Shown: positions 12,310 through 26,340, numbered from the stretch's first letter. The stretch is 64,000 bases of DNA from Calliopsis andreniformis (GCF_051401765.1 NC_135064.1:20186001-20250000); one strand, 5' to 3'. A program made the numbers and translations. Notes: a model not told the origin generated them from the sequence alone.

Positions 12310-13645
12310 GAACCAGATCGATCGAAGGGTTAATTCCTCCAGAAGGGGTTAGTTCCTTTAAGAGCGAGTCATGCTATTTGCCACGTAAAAAGCCAGTAGA
12401 TCGATTCTGTCGAGGCTGCAAAACAATGGAAGAATTTGCCTTGCCTACCGTGACGTTTCTGTTCAGTCCTATTATAGAAGCTGGTTAAAAACTGCAGGTT
12501 ACTCGAGCAGATGGTTTTTCATTGATTCCACAAAAAATGTTTCTCTCAACATCCACGACTTTTAATTCTAAACCAGCTTATGTATATTCACGTGAATTCG
12601 TCACGCGATGGAATCTATACATTTCAAAATGATTCAATTGTAGGAACATTTAAATTACGCAGAAGAAATGGCAAGTTTTACGATAAAAACGTGACAAAGA
12701 TACCTCATTTTGCAACGTTGTTTCGCGATGATGTGCTGTACCTACACATGATTCACGGAAGCCAGCGAAATCCAAGGTAATCTTTCTTCGGTCTAACGCG
12801 ACACCATAAACAGGCTCCATAAACCGTATCACGCCGCTTGGGAACATCATACGCGGACGTAAATAGAGGCATAATTCAAAATTGCAGAAGACGGAATGTT
12901 ACGGTCGTAGTGTTTCTCGTGAAGTGATTGCATCCCTCGAATATAGCGCCACGAGAATGAACGCATGAAACTTGATAGCGTCGTGTGTTCAACGCTTTAT
13001 GCTTTGGCATTCCGATGGTCTGCTTTTTTTTCGGCGACCTGCGTCAAACAGGCGTTAACAATTTCCTCTGGCAGCAAAGCCACGCTTGCACAGTTGTAAC
13101 ATTTGCGTTTTACGTTCACTTTTCTCTCTGTTCCTCTACGCACGATGTATGCTCATGCTCAAGTCGTCGCGGGTAAAAAATTTTGGTGAATTTTGTGGCG
13201 AACAGTGCCGCCATGTAGATAGAAATATAGCGCAGCTGTGCGTCTGGTCCCTAACAGATTTATAAACAATTGTGGCTACAGAACTAAATTGGAAGTTTGG
13301 CACAACGCGTTTAATCGCATTTCCGATTCGCTCGCGCTTTCGCTCAGGAATACGTACAATTCCTGGCGATACCGAGTATTGTAAAGTGGCGGATGCTGGA
13401 ATTATTGCCCCTAAGTCCAAAAATTAACCAGATTAAAGGGATGTATTTCACTATCGATTTCCTCCATTCTGCCGCAATGTTGCTGTCAAGGATTTGTTGC
13501 TGAATTCCAACGCGAAACCACAATTTACGTATTGTAGCACTCGAATGAGTCGGTATGAAACCTAGATTCTCGCGGATTTAGTATTTACGTGTGCTTCATT
13601 TGTACGAAATGTGTAACACATTTTCTCATAGAATTCTTCTCTTCA
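12310..13645. other. No feature seen
   Basis: Ordinary mixed sequence with short open frames only. Confidence 0.5.
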
Positions 13646-13649
13646 AAAT

Positions 13650-13891
13650 TATACAAGGTGGGTGAAAAATAGTAGTGCAACCGATCAGGGGATTATTCTA
13701 CGTAATAAAAATAAGGAAAAAATATGGTATACAATTTTTCCATTTGATGCTTCGTTTTCGAAGAAATCAAATTTGAAGTTTGCTTCACGAAAACGAAACC
13801 TCGGATGGAAAATTGCATACCATATTTCTTCCTTTTTTTTTTTTACATAGAATTACCCCCGTTTGTATTACGATTTTCCACCCCCTCTATA
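13650..13891. repeat. Foldback (inverted-repeat) element, 242 bp
   Basis: Arms of about 110 bp (13650-13761 and 13786-13891) are imperfect reverse complements. The outer ends are TATACAAGGTGGGTGAAAA on the left and, read on the minus strand, TATAGAGGGGGTGGAAAA on the right. Both arms carry AATATGGTATRCAATTTT and a TTTCGTTTTCG block beside the centre. TA repeats at both borders suggest TA target duplication. The right arm contains a T10 run. It looks like a MITE related to the ACAGGGTG set, with the first bases altered. Confidence 0.88.
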
Positions 13892-13894
13892 TGA

Positions 13895-14335
13895 AAACAA
13901 AGGTTCATCCATACTTACCTCCTCTAATAAAGAATCCTATTCATGCAACAAGCTCTGCACGAAATATCGAAGTAACTGGGTCATCACGTTGTTACGTATT
14001 CGGGCTTAATTAAAACACACAGTGACTAGTGTATCAATTTATTTTTCATTCAGCGCTCCACAAAAATCGTCCAATATTTTTCCCTCTCAAGGAAAGTTAC
14101 CTAACCAACTTTCCTCGTCCCCTGCACCACGCCCCAGCGAATTACTTTTATTTGGCATATTGATTAACTTCATTCGCCGCGGCATTAAGTTGACACCCCG
14201 GGCGTAGGTTACCGCGACGGTGTGTCTATTTAATTTAACGTACAGATGCGCCCCGGGCGACAGGCGCCTGGTGAAAACGTTCCAGGGTAGAACGAAAACG
14301 TAATTAATTGCTCGAGCAAAACGTAATTAGCTTCT
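13895..14335. other. No feature seen
   Basis: Unique-looking sequence. CpG density rises after about 14160. Confidence 0.5.
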
Positions 14336-14339
14336 TTTA

Positions 14340-14720
14340 TTCGCGGCGCGGGGCGTTTCGTAAAAGCACAGCACTTCAGATTAACAACGCTTTGGGGGGG
14401 GGCGAGACGGAAGCACCGCGGGTAAATCGGACGCGACGAGCGACTTCGACCGCGTCAGTTTTTGCGTTCACGCCTGGTACACAGGACAGAGAAGGCTCAT
14501 TGTTCTGGACGAGCATACTCGTCGGTGGCTGCAAGTAATTGCGGAGCACGCGTCGCGGAGGACCCAGCAAGAACCACGGCGTCCTTGTCATGCGCACCGT
14601 TTCAGGCCTGGCCTGTTGTTGCTCGTTTTAGAGCAAAACCGTGTAACGAGTTAACGTTCATCCTCCAGGCAACGTGTTGGAAATAAACTGCGCGATCCGC
14701 CTGCCTTGTCAAAAGTTTCG
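14340..14720. other. CpG-rich block with a G9 run
   Basis: GC- and CpG-rich DNA containing nine consecutive G at 14394-14402. Short open frames on both strands overlap and match nothing known. Function is unknown. Confidence 0.4.
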
Positions 14721-14903
14721 CCAGCGCGATTCACCAGCGGGCTCACGTTCAGATGAACCACTGTCTGTCGATATGGCGATAGTCCGCGGGGAACGAGTGC
14801 AGGAATGATTTTGAACCTCAGAGCCAGAGTAAACCAAGCGTTTTTTTGTTATTTTTATGAAGACAGGGGAAACAAATGCGATTATCCGTTTATTAATATA
14901 ATA

Positions 14904-14971
14904 TTTAAAGTAGTTTATGCTATATGGTACTTCTACTATAGTATTTAAAGTATTTTAAGGTACTTCTACTG
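14904..14971. repeat. Small tandem duplication
   Basis: TATTTAAAGTA followed by GGTACTTCTACT occurs twice in succession, the second copy shorter by a few bases in the middle. This is an AT-rich local duplication. Confidence 0.7.
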
Positions 14972-14974
14972 CAC

Positions 14975-17900
14975 ACAATTTTCTCGACTACCTTAGGACT
15001 ATCAGTAAAATCTGATCTGATTGACAAAACGCGCAAAAAGATCTAAAAAGAATTCCCAAGTCACATATTCCCTGAAGTTAACAAAGATTACGCGATGAAA
15101 CGTTATCGCCGCATTACCATCGCCACATTCAACGAACATAATCTCGCACCGTGGCTACCGACAAAGATTCCCGTCATTCAGCATAATGGAATTAATCGCG
15201 AACTGTTGTCGATGGGTGCCCCAGGCGAGAGAATTCGCAATTCGCGTGCCACTGCCTCGTCGATGGGAATCGAGGAAGCCTTTCGGAACGAAATTGTTTT
15301 CTTCTTTTAGACTTCAGCCGCAACGAACCGAACGATTCCTCCGATCGTCGTGAAACGCACGATTCTCGAAGAGGAAACGGTCCGTAAAATAGATACGTGC
15401 GTTCGCCGTGGTCGATGGTGCATAGACGAAGTCGGAAATGGTCGAATGTCGGACAGACCTCGTCCCAAGGCCGTAATCTGTAAAGTTAACGCTTCTGTGA
15501 CCACTGCTATAGGCCTCTGGTGGTTTAGCGACAATTCCAGTGTATCCATCCTAGTGCCTCGATCGAGAGAGGTCCTTGGTGATATCGTCAAATTGGTTGG
15601 TACAATTCTGAAAGTAACATCGAAGGGAAAAAATTGTCTCTCTGAAAGTGGGTCTATGGAGATTATTAATGCTTAATCAAGTTATCGAATTTTGTTTATC
15701 TGAGGGCGTTCATGGGGTTAATTCTTTATTAAGTCTTCCTGTAGGATTTATTTCGTATTTTTATTTTGTTTCTTTATAGGATGTTGTGGATAGACGTCTA
15801 GAAAGACGTTTAAGTTTGTATTCCTATTTGTGATTCTTGATTTCATGCTTTCTGCTTGATCTCTTAATCGACGCAACTTTTACGGGGATGTTTAGCGTCG
15901 CTTCTTAATCCAAGCTTTACGTCGCAGCTTTATAGGTGTTTACGGACCGAGTGTATATAATCACTGTTACATTTATGCGCAAACAGCAACGGTTTATTGT
16001 GTATCGATTATGGAATTAGAAAATACGAGGAAGATTAGTTGTGGAACGCCATTAAAATACAAAATTAAGCGGTCGCTGCGCAGTGTACTCAGCAATTTTT
16101 TCTTCGATGTTAAGCGAAGCTCTGATTCGTAGACTCTATTATTTTATAGGAAGGAAGCTTCAGTTATTCTTCCAAATATTAGGTTTCAATTGTATAATAT
16201 AAGAGGAATAACTAAATGATTCGTCTCTCACAGGATCCATTATCTCCATTGTATCATAGCTCTAACAAATCTTTCTGTTTTAGTAAGGTAATTATACGAC
16301 AATGTGTACAATTCCGATCATAGTAATTTGTTCTGAATGAAATCTTGGCCTGTGTTGCAATGACTACGAATATATTCACATATCCATTCACATGAAAATT
16401 ACATGCTTCGTGTACACATATTTGCCTACCTTGTCACTCTATTTCTCACTTTCTTGATTACTCTTACAATTTTATGATCCAATCGATTATTAGTTTTCGT
16501 ATATGTAAATCACGTAAGGGTTTAGGGGCAGGATTTAACAAATGTTGAGTAATTATACATGAATTATATAGTGTCCCACAGATTATTATATCCAGTTGTT
16601 TGTAAATCAGCATTATTTCATTTAAAACTAATTATTTTATATTTTTGTCCTATTTTTAGAAGCTTGTAACCACGTATTTTAACTCATTAATAAAATAATT
16701 GAATTCTATTGTTTTCAAAGGAACAATCGTGTAAGCTGGAAACAATATAGACCGCACTTGTAGATAAAAAAAAATTCAGTGGCTTATTTAATTAATTAAT
16801 TTTTTCAATGTACGGGAACAAAGCTGATTCATTACGCATTCAACATTTTACTTTCACAGTTCCAGACAGATGAATCCCTTCAATATCCTTCTTTTCACTA
16901 TCTCCAATAATTTCCCTAGTGTTCCAGGTTGCATATATCCCGTGGAAGCTCGCGAATATATAGCGATCTCCAATTACGTATAATTTGATAAGCATTCTTG
17001 TTATCACTTTTGATGGGTACTTCCGTTTGGAACAACATTCCAGGTAAAAAAAGCTACGTAGCGTGCATCAGCTTCTCCACCCTCGTACTTTTGTCGTTCA
17101 AGTCCTGTTACGGATATCAAAGGTTGACGTATCATAACTTTTTGATCACGACCTCTGCCCATTATAAGATAACGTCGTTAGGGAGTAAGTGTTTTCAGGA
17201 CACTTTCTCGACGTGACTTGAGTTTTCTTTTCTGATCGCGTCGAAGGAAAACACAGCGTGAAAGGAATCGAAATGCCACCCCTTTCCAGGAACTAAAACA
17301 CAGGATAAAGTTTTACGAGCCCGTCCGAATGTAATTACAGTCGTTTTTATGACCAGCAAATTGCAGAAGCTTTTCTGGAAATTAACTCCAGATCCACGTT
17401 ATTTTTATGTAACCTAACGATTGCCAAGAGACGTCTGCATTCATTCTCTATTCACTCATTCACGACGACTCTGAGGCGTGTAGTCACTCGTAAATTTTAG
17501 ATAAGTTCTGCTGAATAAGTAAAATTACCGATAGTCACAGCAGGGTACATTCTCAGGAAAGAACGTACAGTGAAAGCTTCTAATAATTTATTGATAAACC
17601 TGTTCTGCTGTAAAATCTATCAGATTTATATTCATTTCGCTGCATATTAAATTAAAATCTGACAATTACGTCCATATTTACACTCTTTAGAAGGAATAAT
17701 CCATTGTGTATATTAATATGAAATATTCAGAATACATAATCATCTTAAAATATTATATTTCCTATAGCTCAAAATATCCATCATCCCTTTATAGTCAATG
17801 TTTCATTTCCAAGACTCATTTCCAAGTTCCTTTCCAAGTACTATTATTATACAATGACTCTATTTTCCTTTTATACATTATTACATAAATTCAGCATACC

Positions 17901-18325
17901 GTATTTCATATTTAGAACGATCCATTAAGTTCCAAATGAAAGTATCAGTAATAACATTCAGATCTACTATTTCACTCGAATCCTGAATGTTTCATACCCT
18001 AATGCAAGGAATAATTCTATATCATGCCATTTGATACGCATCAGAAAAGAAGATCGTATCTGTTTCACCCACGTACAAGTTCAAAGGGGTTGAAATCCTA
18101 TCCACGTTCCAAATACCCGTCTCGTAACAGCATTGCATAAAAATTTGTGAGTAAACACACGCCGTATGGAAATCATTGAAACCATTAACAAGCCTATCGT
18201 TCCATTTTACGTGGCAAAATCTATCGTCGTTCGCGCAAGTATTTAAAATACGTCGACCCTGGCGATTTAAAGTGCATAATCCCGCCGCGGCGCAATATCG
18301 ATCCTCCAGGCAGCGTTTGCGTGTG
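14975..18325. other. No confident feature
   Basis: Mostly AT-rich unique sequence. A small triplication of TTCCAAG is seen at about 17808-17840. Open frames at 15095-15676 lie in a CpG-richer patch and resemble no known protein. Confidence 0.5.
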
Positions 18326-18329
18326 GATT

Positions 18330-18780
18330 AAACGACGTAATGCGGGACACGCTGAGTCGTGGTAAAACTCTTCATGCGAGTTTCCCGAATGTCCTGAATT
18401 TCTCGCGGTCGAAGACGACCAGAAAAAGGAAAAACCTGGCGGGATGGAGTGGCAAACAGTGAGGATTCCGATGAATCTTTTAGGGAGGCGCTTTCTAACT
18501 CCCAGCTATCCCTGCCGTCGCAGCGGATGCTGCAGCTCGCGCTCGCGTGCGTCGAATATTTGTGAAAGCTGGCCACGAGACATCGGGACCGCCGACGGGA
18601 CCGAAAATTACGTTTTCGTTTTGCAACTGACGTACATCCCGCTCGAGAAAGTCAAACTCGCGTTCGCCGAGATTAAACGTGGTCAATAAGCTACGAGATT
18701 ACGCGCGGGTCAAACGCTGTGGCTCGACTCGGTTTAATTGGAGTTGAACGCGTTTGTGTGGAGGAAGCGTGGAATTATTG
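18330..18780. other. CpG-rich block, no gene recognised
   Basis: GC-rich and CpG-dense, with open frames of 60 to 80 codons on both strands. Nothing was recognised. It may be regulatory. Confidence 0.35.
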
Positions 18781-19001
18781 GCGCCGATAATTCTTTTATT
18801 GATTGGAATGAAAATATGGGCGGTTGGTGGTGTTGCAGATGAAATAGTGAAAGAATGTTTCATTTTCTGTGGAAGGTTTTTGGAGGTTTTTCTGAAAAGA
18901 GAGATTACTTGCGAGAAGTGTAAGTAATGGAGAAGTTTTAAAGAAATAGTTTCAAAGGATTTTCTGTGTTAAATTGACTGTAGGAAAAGAACTTTTTCGG
19001 G

Positions 19002-19254
19002 TGCAAATGTGAACATTTCTAAACCTTCAAATCATCCAAGAAGATAATCTCAAGAATTCAAGACCCGATCTCTATTAAGCTTCAATATTCAAAAATTAAG
19101 AAGTTTCAGAAGTTTGAAAAAATTAAATATTTTCCTACCTGAAAACATGGATATTATAATACTCAAACTACAGATGCAAATTTGAACGTTTCTAAACCTT
19201 CAAATGATTCAAGAAGATAAATCTCAAGAACTCAAGAACCGATCTCTACTGAAT
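19002..19254. repeat. Direct duplication of about 80 bp, offset 173 bp
   Basis: The segment starting TGCAAATGTGAAC at 19002 recurs at 19175 as TGCAAATTTGAAC. Both copies run through TTTCTAAACCTTCAAAT and CAAGAAGATAA to CCGATCTCTA and are close to 90% identical by eye. The 90-bp spacer between them is AT-rich and not part of the match. No open frame spans it. Confidence 0.9.
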
Positions 19255-19259
19255 CAACG

Positions 19260-22000
19260 ACTTCGACTCGGCGTGCCTTCCTAGTTCAACAAGGGGTGCA
19301 AAAGTGTCAGCGAAGGCGAGATAAGAAGGAATGGTTCGTAGTTACGGGCAGCGACGTTACGTTACGTCCTCCTTGACTAACAGCACAGGAGCGAAGAAGA
19401 ATATCCGCAATATTTCGACTCCGATCTAGATGTGTCCCCCCTCGTATTTTACGACGAGGATTCACGACTACGAAATAGCTGTGTTTACTAAGCGACAGTG
19501 TCCCAAAGCTAGCGAGACCATTAGGGTACAAGCGTGCTTAAGGCATAATAGCTGGCCCAGCGACGGTTAAGGCGTTGAGAATCTTGGAAAATTGGATTCT
19601 ACGAAAACGGTGTTCGTGCAGAGTCCGACGTAGCCGCCCCCGCATCATCGTGGAGCAACGAGGGCGGAGAGGCACCTACATACATATTGCCTACGTTGCA
19701 TGGGTTACGGGTGCACGTTACGTTATATACGGTTATATTCTCGCATCAGCCTGAAGCGCAGCTACGTTTCCTGTGTGCTGGTGGTCGTATATAATCTAGC
19801 CCGACGGTGTACGATCGAGCCGCGGTGTTGGTGCACGACTGACGAGAGAGCCAGGAACTTCATCTTCCTGCGCGTCGTAATTCAGAAAAAAACCTTGCTT
19901 TCGGATACGTCTGCCATGTGTAATATGACGTGCAGCGTTGTTCATTCAGAAAAGGAGATTAAAACGAGGTGGAACTTCACAAGTGCTCCTGAAGTAATAG
20001 AGTTTTCAAGATCGCCGGATTCTGAGGGATGGGATTTAGTGTTGCGTGGTTTGTAGACTTCTAGTCTTTTGTTGAGGGGTAGCAAAGAAACAAATCTTTT
20101 CTTTTTATCTGTTCAGCTTATTTTAGTTTTAATGTCGAGTCTAGACAAATAGGTTGGAATATTTACAGTGGACTTACAGGTCTAGAAATTTAGAAGTGTG
20201 TCAATTTTGATCAGTTTTTCTAGATGATGTTTTAGCGAAGATGTAGAAAGAACTAGGATCTAACGTAAACGCTGTGAGAAATTTCTATGGGGTTTAAAAA
20301 TTTGATGAGCAGGATACCAGCCGAGATTGGAAACTAAAATTATTGAAATTCTTTAAGCTCTTAGCGAATAGCAGTATAGAGTAGATTACTTGTAAGATAT
20401 TGGATAGCCTCTTCACGCGACACGTCGATGTTGCGCACTCCCGCGCTTTAGTCATCCGAACTATTAACACGCTATAATCTCTCGCGTGGAACTCGCTGTT
20501 AAGCGTTCCAGTAAAACCCTTCGCTCAGTTTTCCTATCACCCTCCATTATCCCTCGCCATGGATGGTCTCGCGTTATGTGCCTACAGCGAATACATTTAT
20601 TCTCGAACTGTTACAAGTTTACAGGCTTTATCACCACTCGGGATCTTCTATTTACTCGACGAGGTATTGCATGTTCTAAAAATTTGATGATCAGTTTTAT
20701 AATAGTATGTTGCCTATTCTGTATAAAATGTAGGTATAAAAGCTTGATGGCAACTCAGATTACGATTTTGTAGGTTTATTATAATTGTAGTAGTAATTGC
20801 CTCGCAGATAAATTTTATTTACACACATTTCTGTAAAGTTTCAATTATCAATAATTTGTTAAAATGGGCTTTCGATGTGCACACGAATTAAGTCTGTGTC
20901 ACTGCTTGAGAGAAAGTTTTATCGAGCAGCTTCTTCTAATTAACAGATACAGAAAAATTGTGAGCTTACAGCAATTGCGAATTTTTGTACATATTTGTTA
21001 TGTATGAAACGAGGGAATTAGAGCGAACACGACACGTATTTCCAGCCTCGTATTTCAGAAAAAGCTGAATAAGACCTCATCCAGTGTGCCCTCAATACAG
21101 CGTTCTCATCAACCCTTCAGATTTTCCAAATTCCATTTCTTATAGCCCCCGCCTGGTTCCCTGAAAGTTCCCGATCCTCTTACCTGACCGAATGCCAGGA
21201 TCCCGCTTGCATCCTCGTGAAGTAAATTTGCTGCACTTTCGCCCGACCTGAATCGGTCGCTTTTCCGATTCATAAGAGCTTCAACCTCAATTTCTTAAAG
21301 TATCAGTACAAGTTACTTCAGCGCAATCGCCTTCAACCGCAATTTAAACCGAGGCAAAACAAATTACGATTCATTTACACGACCCCATTAATTAAATTTT
21401 ACCACATTATTTACCCTCGACCCTTATCCTCCTTTCATCATCCATAATTGACCGCTTTCTGCCGACCTTAACTCGTAACATTTATTATTAGGCTCATTTG
21501 CATGAACAGCGTTTTCGACAGTATATAACTGTCAGTGTCAATGCTCGTTCTTTTACAGGTGCACTTCACAATCTTGATTCATAAATTTCAGGTCTTGAAT
21601 CGGTCACTCCAAATCTACAGTATGACATGCAGATATCTCCTCGTTTTATTTAATGATATTTACATATACTGTATTGTAAAAAGTGCACGACTCAGACTCG
21701 TCAAAAAGATAGAAAGTTAACAATACCTACAGATCTGAAGTGTTGAATATTTTTACATCCAAACAGACTGCCTCTCTGGAGGGGCATATCAAGCCATTGG
21801 ATCGTAGCGTCCATGTAAACGAGCCTATTATGTCCTCAACCTTCCCCGTGCCACGAGTTTACCAGACCAAGAACAAACTGAAATCCCCGCGGACCGTAGG
21901 GCAGCAGTCTTCAAAATTCGCAAACGTTTCGTCGAGTCACCTCTTTCAGGAAAGACCTCTGCCACGAGCCCTCGGTCGTTCCTAAAAATTCTTCCTTCCC
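19260..22000. other. No confident feature
   Basis: CpG-containing to about 19880, then AT-rich. TATA-like words at about 19722 and 19787 lie near CpG-rich sequence but lack a properly spaced initiator. No exon was recognised. Confidence 0.45.
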
Positions 22001-22009
22001 CGCTGGATT

Positions 22010-22600
22010 CATCGTCGAAGACAGTTCCGCTCCATGGGCACGAATGAAAGAGTCTCCGAGGGAGAGGTTGGCGGTGGTTGAACGTCCGCTTAAAGGAGGA
22101 ACTCGTTTCCCAGGGTCGCCGAGTCCTCCCCTATCTGCCCAACGGCCAGCAGTAAATCGCGCGGCGCGATAAAGCTCACGCCAAGGGTCCTAATCGTTTT
22201 TCCATGAGCTCGTAGTCGCGATCGTGCCCTCCCGCCGAGGGAGCCGAGCCCGCGGCACGTGAAACGAACCTCGTCGCAATTTACGCCCTCGTTTTTGGGA
22301 GCTGCCCGCGCAGAAGCTTCCGTGTCCGAGATACGGATCAGTGTGTCGCTGGCTAATTGAGTTTCGGTCGCTGCAAATGCGCCGCAACGCGTGCCGCTCC
22401 AATTCTCATCAGTCACGGTTCATTTCGTTGGTGGTTAACGCTGGACCCCTGCACGACAGGGGAACGAAATCGTCTGGGATCATCTGGGGATCCTGTCGCC
22501 TTCTTTATTGATACTTCGTCGTTAATTGAAAGTGGTCGGACAGGGCCATTGACCTCGTTTTGGGTAACCTGGACTGGGGAATGAAGGTGTAGGAGATTCG
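22010..22600. other. CpG-rich block, no gene recognised
   Basis: One of the GC-richest parts of the window, with open frames of up to 108 codons on the minus strand and 75 on the plus strand. No domain was recognised. Candidate regulatory or unmethylated region only. Confidence 0.4.
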
Positions 22601-22609
22601 TGGCTGAGG

Positions 22610-25600
22610 CAGCGAGATCTTGAAAATGGAGGAAGGATATTCTGCGATTTTTTGTTTGAGTTGGGAGGATTATGATGGAAGTGGATGTTTGGAAGAGATT
22701 CTGGTTCTCTGGTTCACTTGTGATTAGGTAGGTTTTATGTAGGAGAGTATAGTAGATGTCTCATGGTTTCTTGGAGTGTTCATTAATGATCAATTAATCT
22801 TCCTTTTTTATAGTTCTGTATAGTTGAAACAGTTACTTTAAATAGTTTTCTGGAAGCACTAGTGGGACAGCATTCCTGAGTAAATAAGATTTCGTGATAG
22901 TTAATTCCTCCAAATATTAAATTTAGTTAGTACGAAGATATCACCGTGTCGGCGTAATCTCCGACATTTACTACTAGCTCCACTTAGAACCACGGTATAA
23001 CTTAAGCGGAAACCACGCGAAAATTAACTTGAGGGGTATCATAACTGTAGCGATATTCTTCGACGCGACTACTAGCTTCACTTGTAACTGCAACCTATGT
23101 AATGCAGCAGTTATAAGGAGAACATTTTGCAGTATTCTCTGGTTACAAGTTTACGATGTGGAATCAGGAACTTAATTCTGTGTGATCTAATTTTTTTCTT
23201 TTACTAAATTAACTTCCTTGGATTAATTCTAATAGGATGAGAGTCACATATGAAGTACCCTTTTTATACCTACTTTTATTATTTTCAGTAAACCACTAAA
23301 TATTAAACTATACTTTAAGTCTCAACTGAGATTTTACTGTAACTCTTATTATAATGGTACCAAGTAGACATAATTTTCAATTACGCTAAAAAATCCTACC
23401 TAATACAGAAAGGTAAAAGAAATATTTAAAAAACTCATTTGTAGCATAGATATTTGAATCTGAATTTTCTAAAAATCGAGGTACAGGTAAAATTAAAAAA
23501 TAGTTCCTAGAAAACATGAATCTGTCATGAAGTTTCGAGGAAACACAGTACCGTGAAAAACAAGTAAAAGTTATTGGTATTCGGATGTAGGGTGAATCGA
23601 TACACCAGAAGGGTGATAGCGCTTGAGGGCAGGTCACAGGGTGTTTTTTATCCGATGGGTGCAATAAGGTAAATCGCTGAATCGTTTCGTTCCCATTCCA
23701 GAAGCGACTAGAGGCATAAACATTACTCAAATGAGCCTTCTCCACTCTATACTTGCCATATTTCATTAAACGCCTCGCATGCTTGTGTAGTCTTGCGTCT
23801 AGGTAGAGAGAATAGCAGAGCATGCTGTATACGTCGCACTCCTCTGTCATGTGTGCATAATAAAACGATCCAAGCGGGTGCAGCGGTGTTTCATAACGCG
23901 GATCTACGCGACGACGCGACAAAACTGCGCGTTCACACGTGCTCGTAAACCTGTATCGGCAGTATGTTATTGAAAATTGTTAGTACAGCGACAGCCAATG
24001 CGCTGCGCCACAAACGAGCCAGGTAATCTGACATTTTGACGTTCGTACGTGAACTGTCGATCTCTTGTCACCGAAAAATTGGTATTCTCTGTTGATTTAC
24101 ATTCTAAGTTCGAGGAAAATGGAACAGTCGAATTAAATTAAAACGAAATGGAATCATTTTAGATTCGAACGTGTAAGCATTTATATGCTGAGTAATTTTT
24201 GGATCGGCTGAATTTAGGTTTTAATTGTATTTTAATTTAAAATATATGCACTGTAGCGTTTCCATTTGTAATTTAATTGATGTTTCGAAATATCACTAAA
24301 GAAGCGATGGATTCGAATTTAAATTGAAATTATAGAATTCGATTACTTGGGTCTGTATTTCTGTACTTGATGCAGGAAATAGGTAAACGACAGTTTAGTA
24401 TCTCATTAGATAGTGTAAACGATTTAGTAGGTTTAAGATCGCCTAGAAGCATCGCGAGGCTGCTGTGTTATTAAGTTATCGATTTTGCTTGCGTCTTGTA
24501 ATAACCGCCAGCTTTATTACAACCACCAGTTGGTGTATCAATAATGCAACGTGACTACTAGCGATCTCTGTTAAACCATTATGTCGCCTGAATGCATATC
24601 AAAGCGCCGTTTCCAATTAGCGTTACGGAACAGGGATCGGCCAGTTCCGGTGTCAAATCTCGAACTGGGTCGTAACAATAATTTTCTGTCGCGCAATAGC
24701 ATGTATATCAGCAGTAGAACAGATCGATATGTAATCGTGGCCTGTTTCAGTTTACAATTTATTGCCAAAATTATCCACCTGTCCATCTAGAAAAAATTCA
24801 AGGAAAGACATGAGCTTAATGAAACTTAAAAGACTGATATGAAAAGAAAAGCAAAAGCCATTAACTATTTCACTAACAGTTGTCTGACACTACGTGTTAT
24901 TACATCGATTAGCTTAATATTTACTTGTAACCAGTAAGCGTTTCGTATCAGTCAATCCAACAAGATATTCATAAATGTGACTGCTACTCTGCGCCAAATG
25001 AAGACGAAAGTGTCAGTAGCGAAATTTTTCAATGTTTTCCAAATTGACTTGCAGCGTGGGGGCTGGAGCACCTGCTCATCGAAAATTGTCGCCGAAATCC
25101 GGCTCGGGGCTTTCCCGAGGTCGCTCGCGATCCAGCACAGGGTATTTTCCACTTTTTTTATTGTTTTTAGACTCCATTTATTTTATGCGAAATTATTTCG
25201 CGCGCGACTCTGCTGGAAAACCATTGAACAATAAATAAACGAATTACGGTGTCGTATCGCCTTGCGTACAGGCCGGAATAAATTGATGCGTTATCACTGA
25301 TGAACTCCACACCTGGATTACACCTTTATCGACCGACATTTATTCCAGTATCATTAGACATCCTCTTAACAGTGGGGTCGAGACAGGTCGAATCCCTTCA
25401 AACGAGTGACTAAAATCTGAAGAATGTAAACTGAAGATAGAATTAAACCCAATTTGTTTTCCAATTTTGATCTGACCCATATCAGTCGACACGCGTATCA
25501 CAACTTTATATCTGACACCCAGATTGACCCAAGTCTCTTTATTCTAAATTCAGTTTTATGCATCATCTTAAACCTTCTCCTCATTCTGCTCCACTAATAG

Positions 25601-25780
25601 GAATCTATTTGCATTGCTTTCGAAAGAGGTGTCATGCTTTCGAAATTGCAGATATGTCATCCTAGCACAGCTTATACATCTTACTCGTGTGTGACGTCAC
25701 GTAGACCATTTTGTCTTTGCCAAAAGGAAGTTATCCGAAGCCGTGTTTGTAAGTATATATGGTCTAGGTCCACAACCATT
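22610..25780. other. No confident feature
   Basis: Includes a 178-codon minus-strand frame (23386-23922) rich in Phe, Tyr, Ser and Cys with no recognisable motif, at the length expected by chance. ACTACTAGCTyCACTT occurs twice about 106 bp apart near 22970 and 23070. Confidence 0.45.
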
Positions 25781-25789
25781 CTCAATTCA

Positions 25790-26340
25790 GAGATTTAAAC
25801 GCTGGTAATTATGCCCAGCGTCGATTGTCGACACAATTAACGCCAGTCCGACTGCCGTCGTGCTGTAAAGGCATATTACGTGGGCAAAGGGATCGCTTCT
25901 GGTTAGTCGTCGGTGCAGCGATACGTATTGCCGCGTCTCGGAAACTAAACGCACTAATCATCGTAAGTGAGGCAGTCCCTTGTAATTAAGATGCAGCGCT
26001 CGGCGCGGCCATTGTTCGCGCTGCAGCTCCTGGGAGACCTGTAACCCGCTTTGCGGATCCCACGAAACACGATCACGAGCTTTTACGACCCGCGTTGATT
26101 ATCAGCCAGATAATTGCGAGCAGATAGCGACGGGGAGTGTTTGCCCGAGGAGAATTATCTAGACGTTCTTCCTTTGATCGTTAGCCTTGAAACGGCCGCG
26201 GCCTGCCTCGCTACGGCGTAGTTATTTTAAAACGCTGTTTTTTATGGTGGTCGTCTTTAAATAGACGCTCTTGTCGGAGGGAAAATTAGTGGCGAGCGAG
26301 GTATACCCTGGGAAACGAGGGAGGCTGCGACGAGAGGAGT
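25790..26340. other. CpG-rich block, no gene recognised
   Basis: GC-rich and CpG-dense stretch without long open frames. Function unknown. Confidence 0.35.

Noticed and set aside
19720..19830. TATATA words near CpG-rich DNA as a promoter
   Set aside because: No initiator with correct spacing and no downstream element was found.
23386..23922. 178-codon minus-strand open frame
   Set aside because: No motif or family resemblance and composition of AT-rich non-coding DNA; length is within chance.
25754..25815. TATATAT at -30 of TCAATT as a promoter
   Set aside because: The initiator does not fit TCA(G/T)T(C/T) and no DPE lies at +28.
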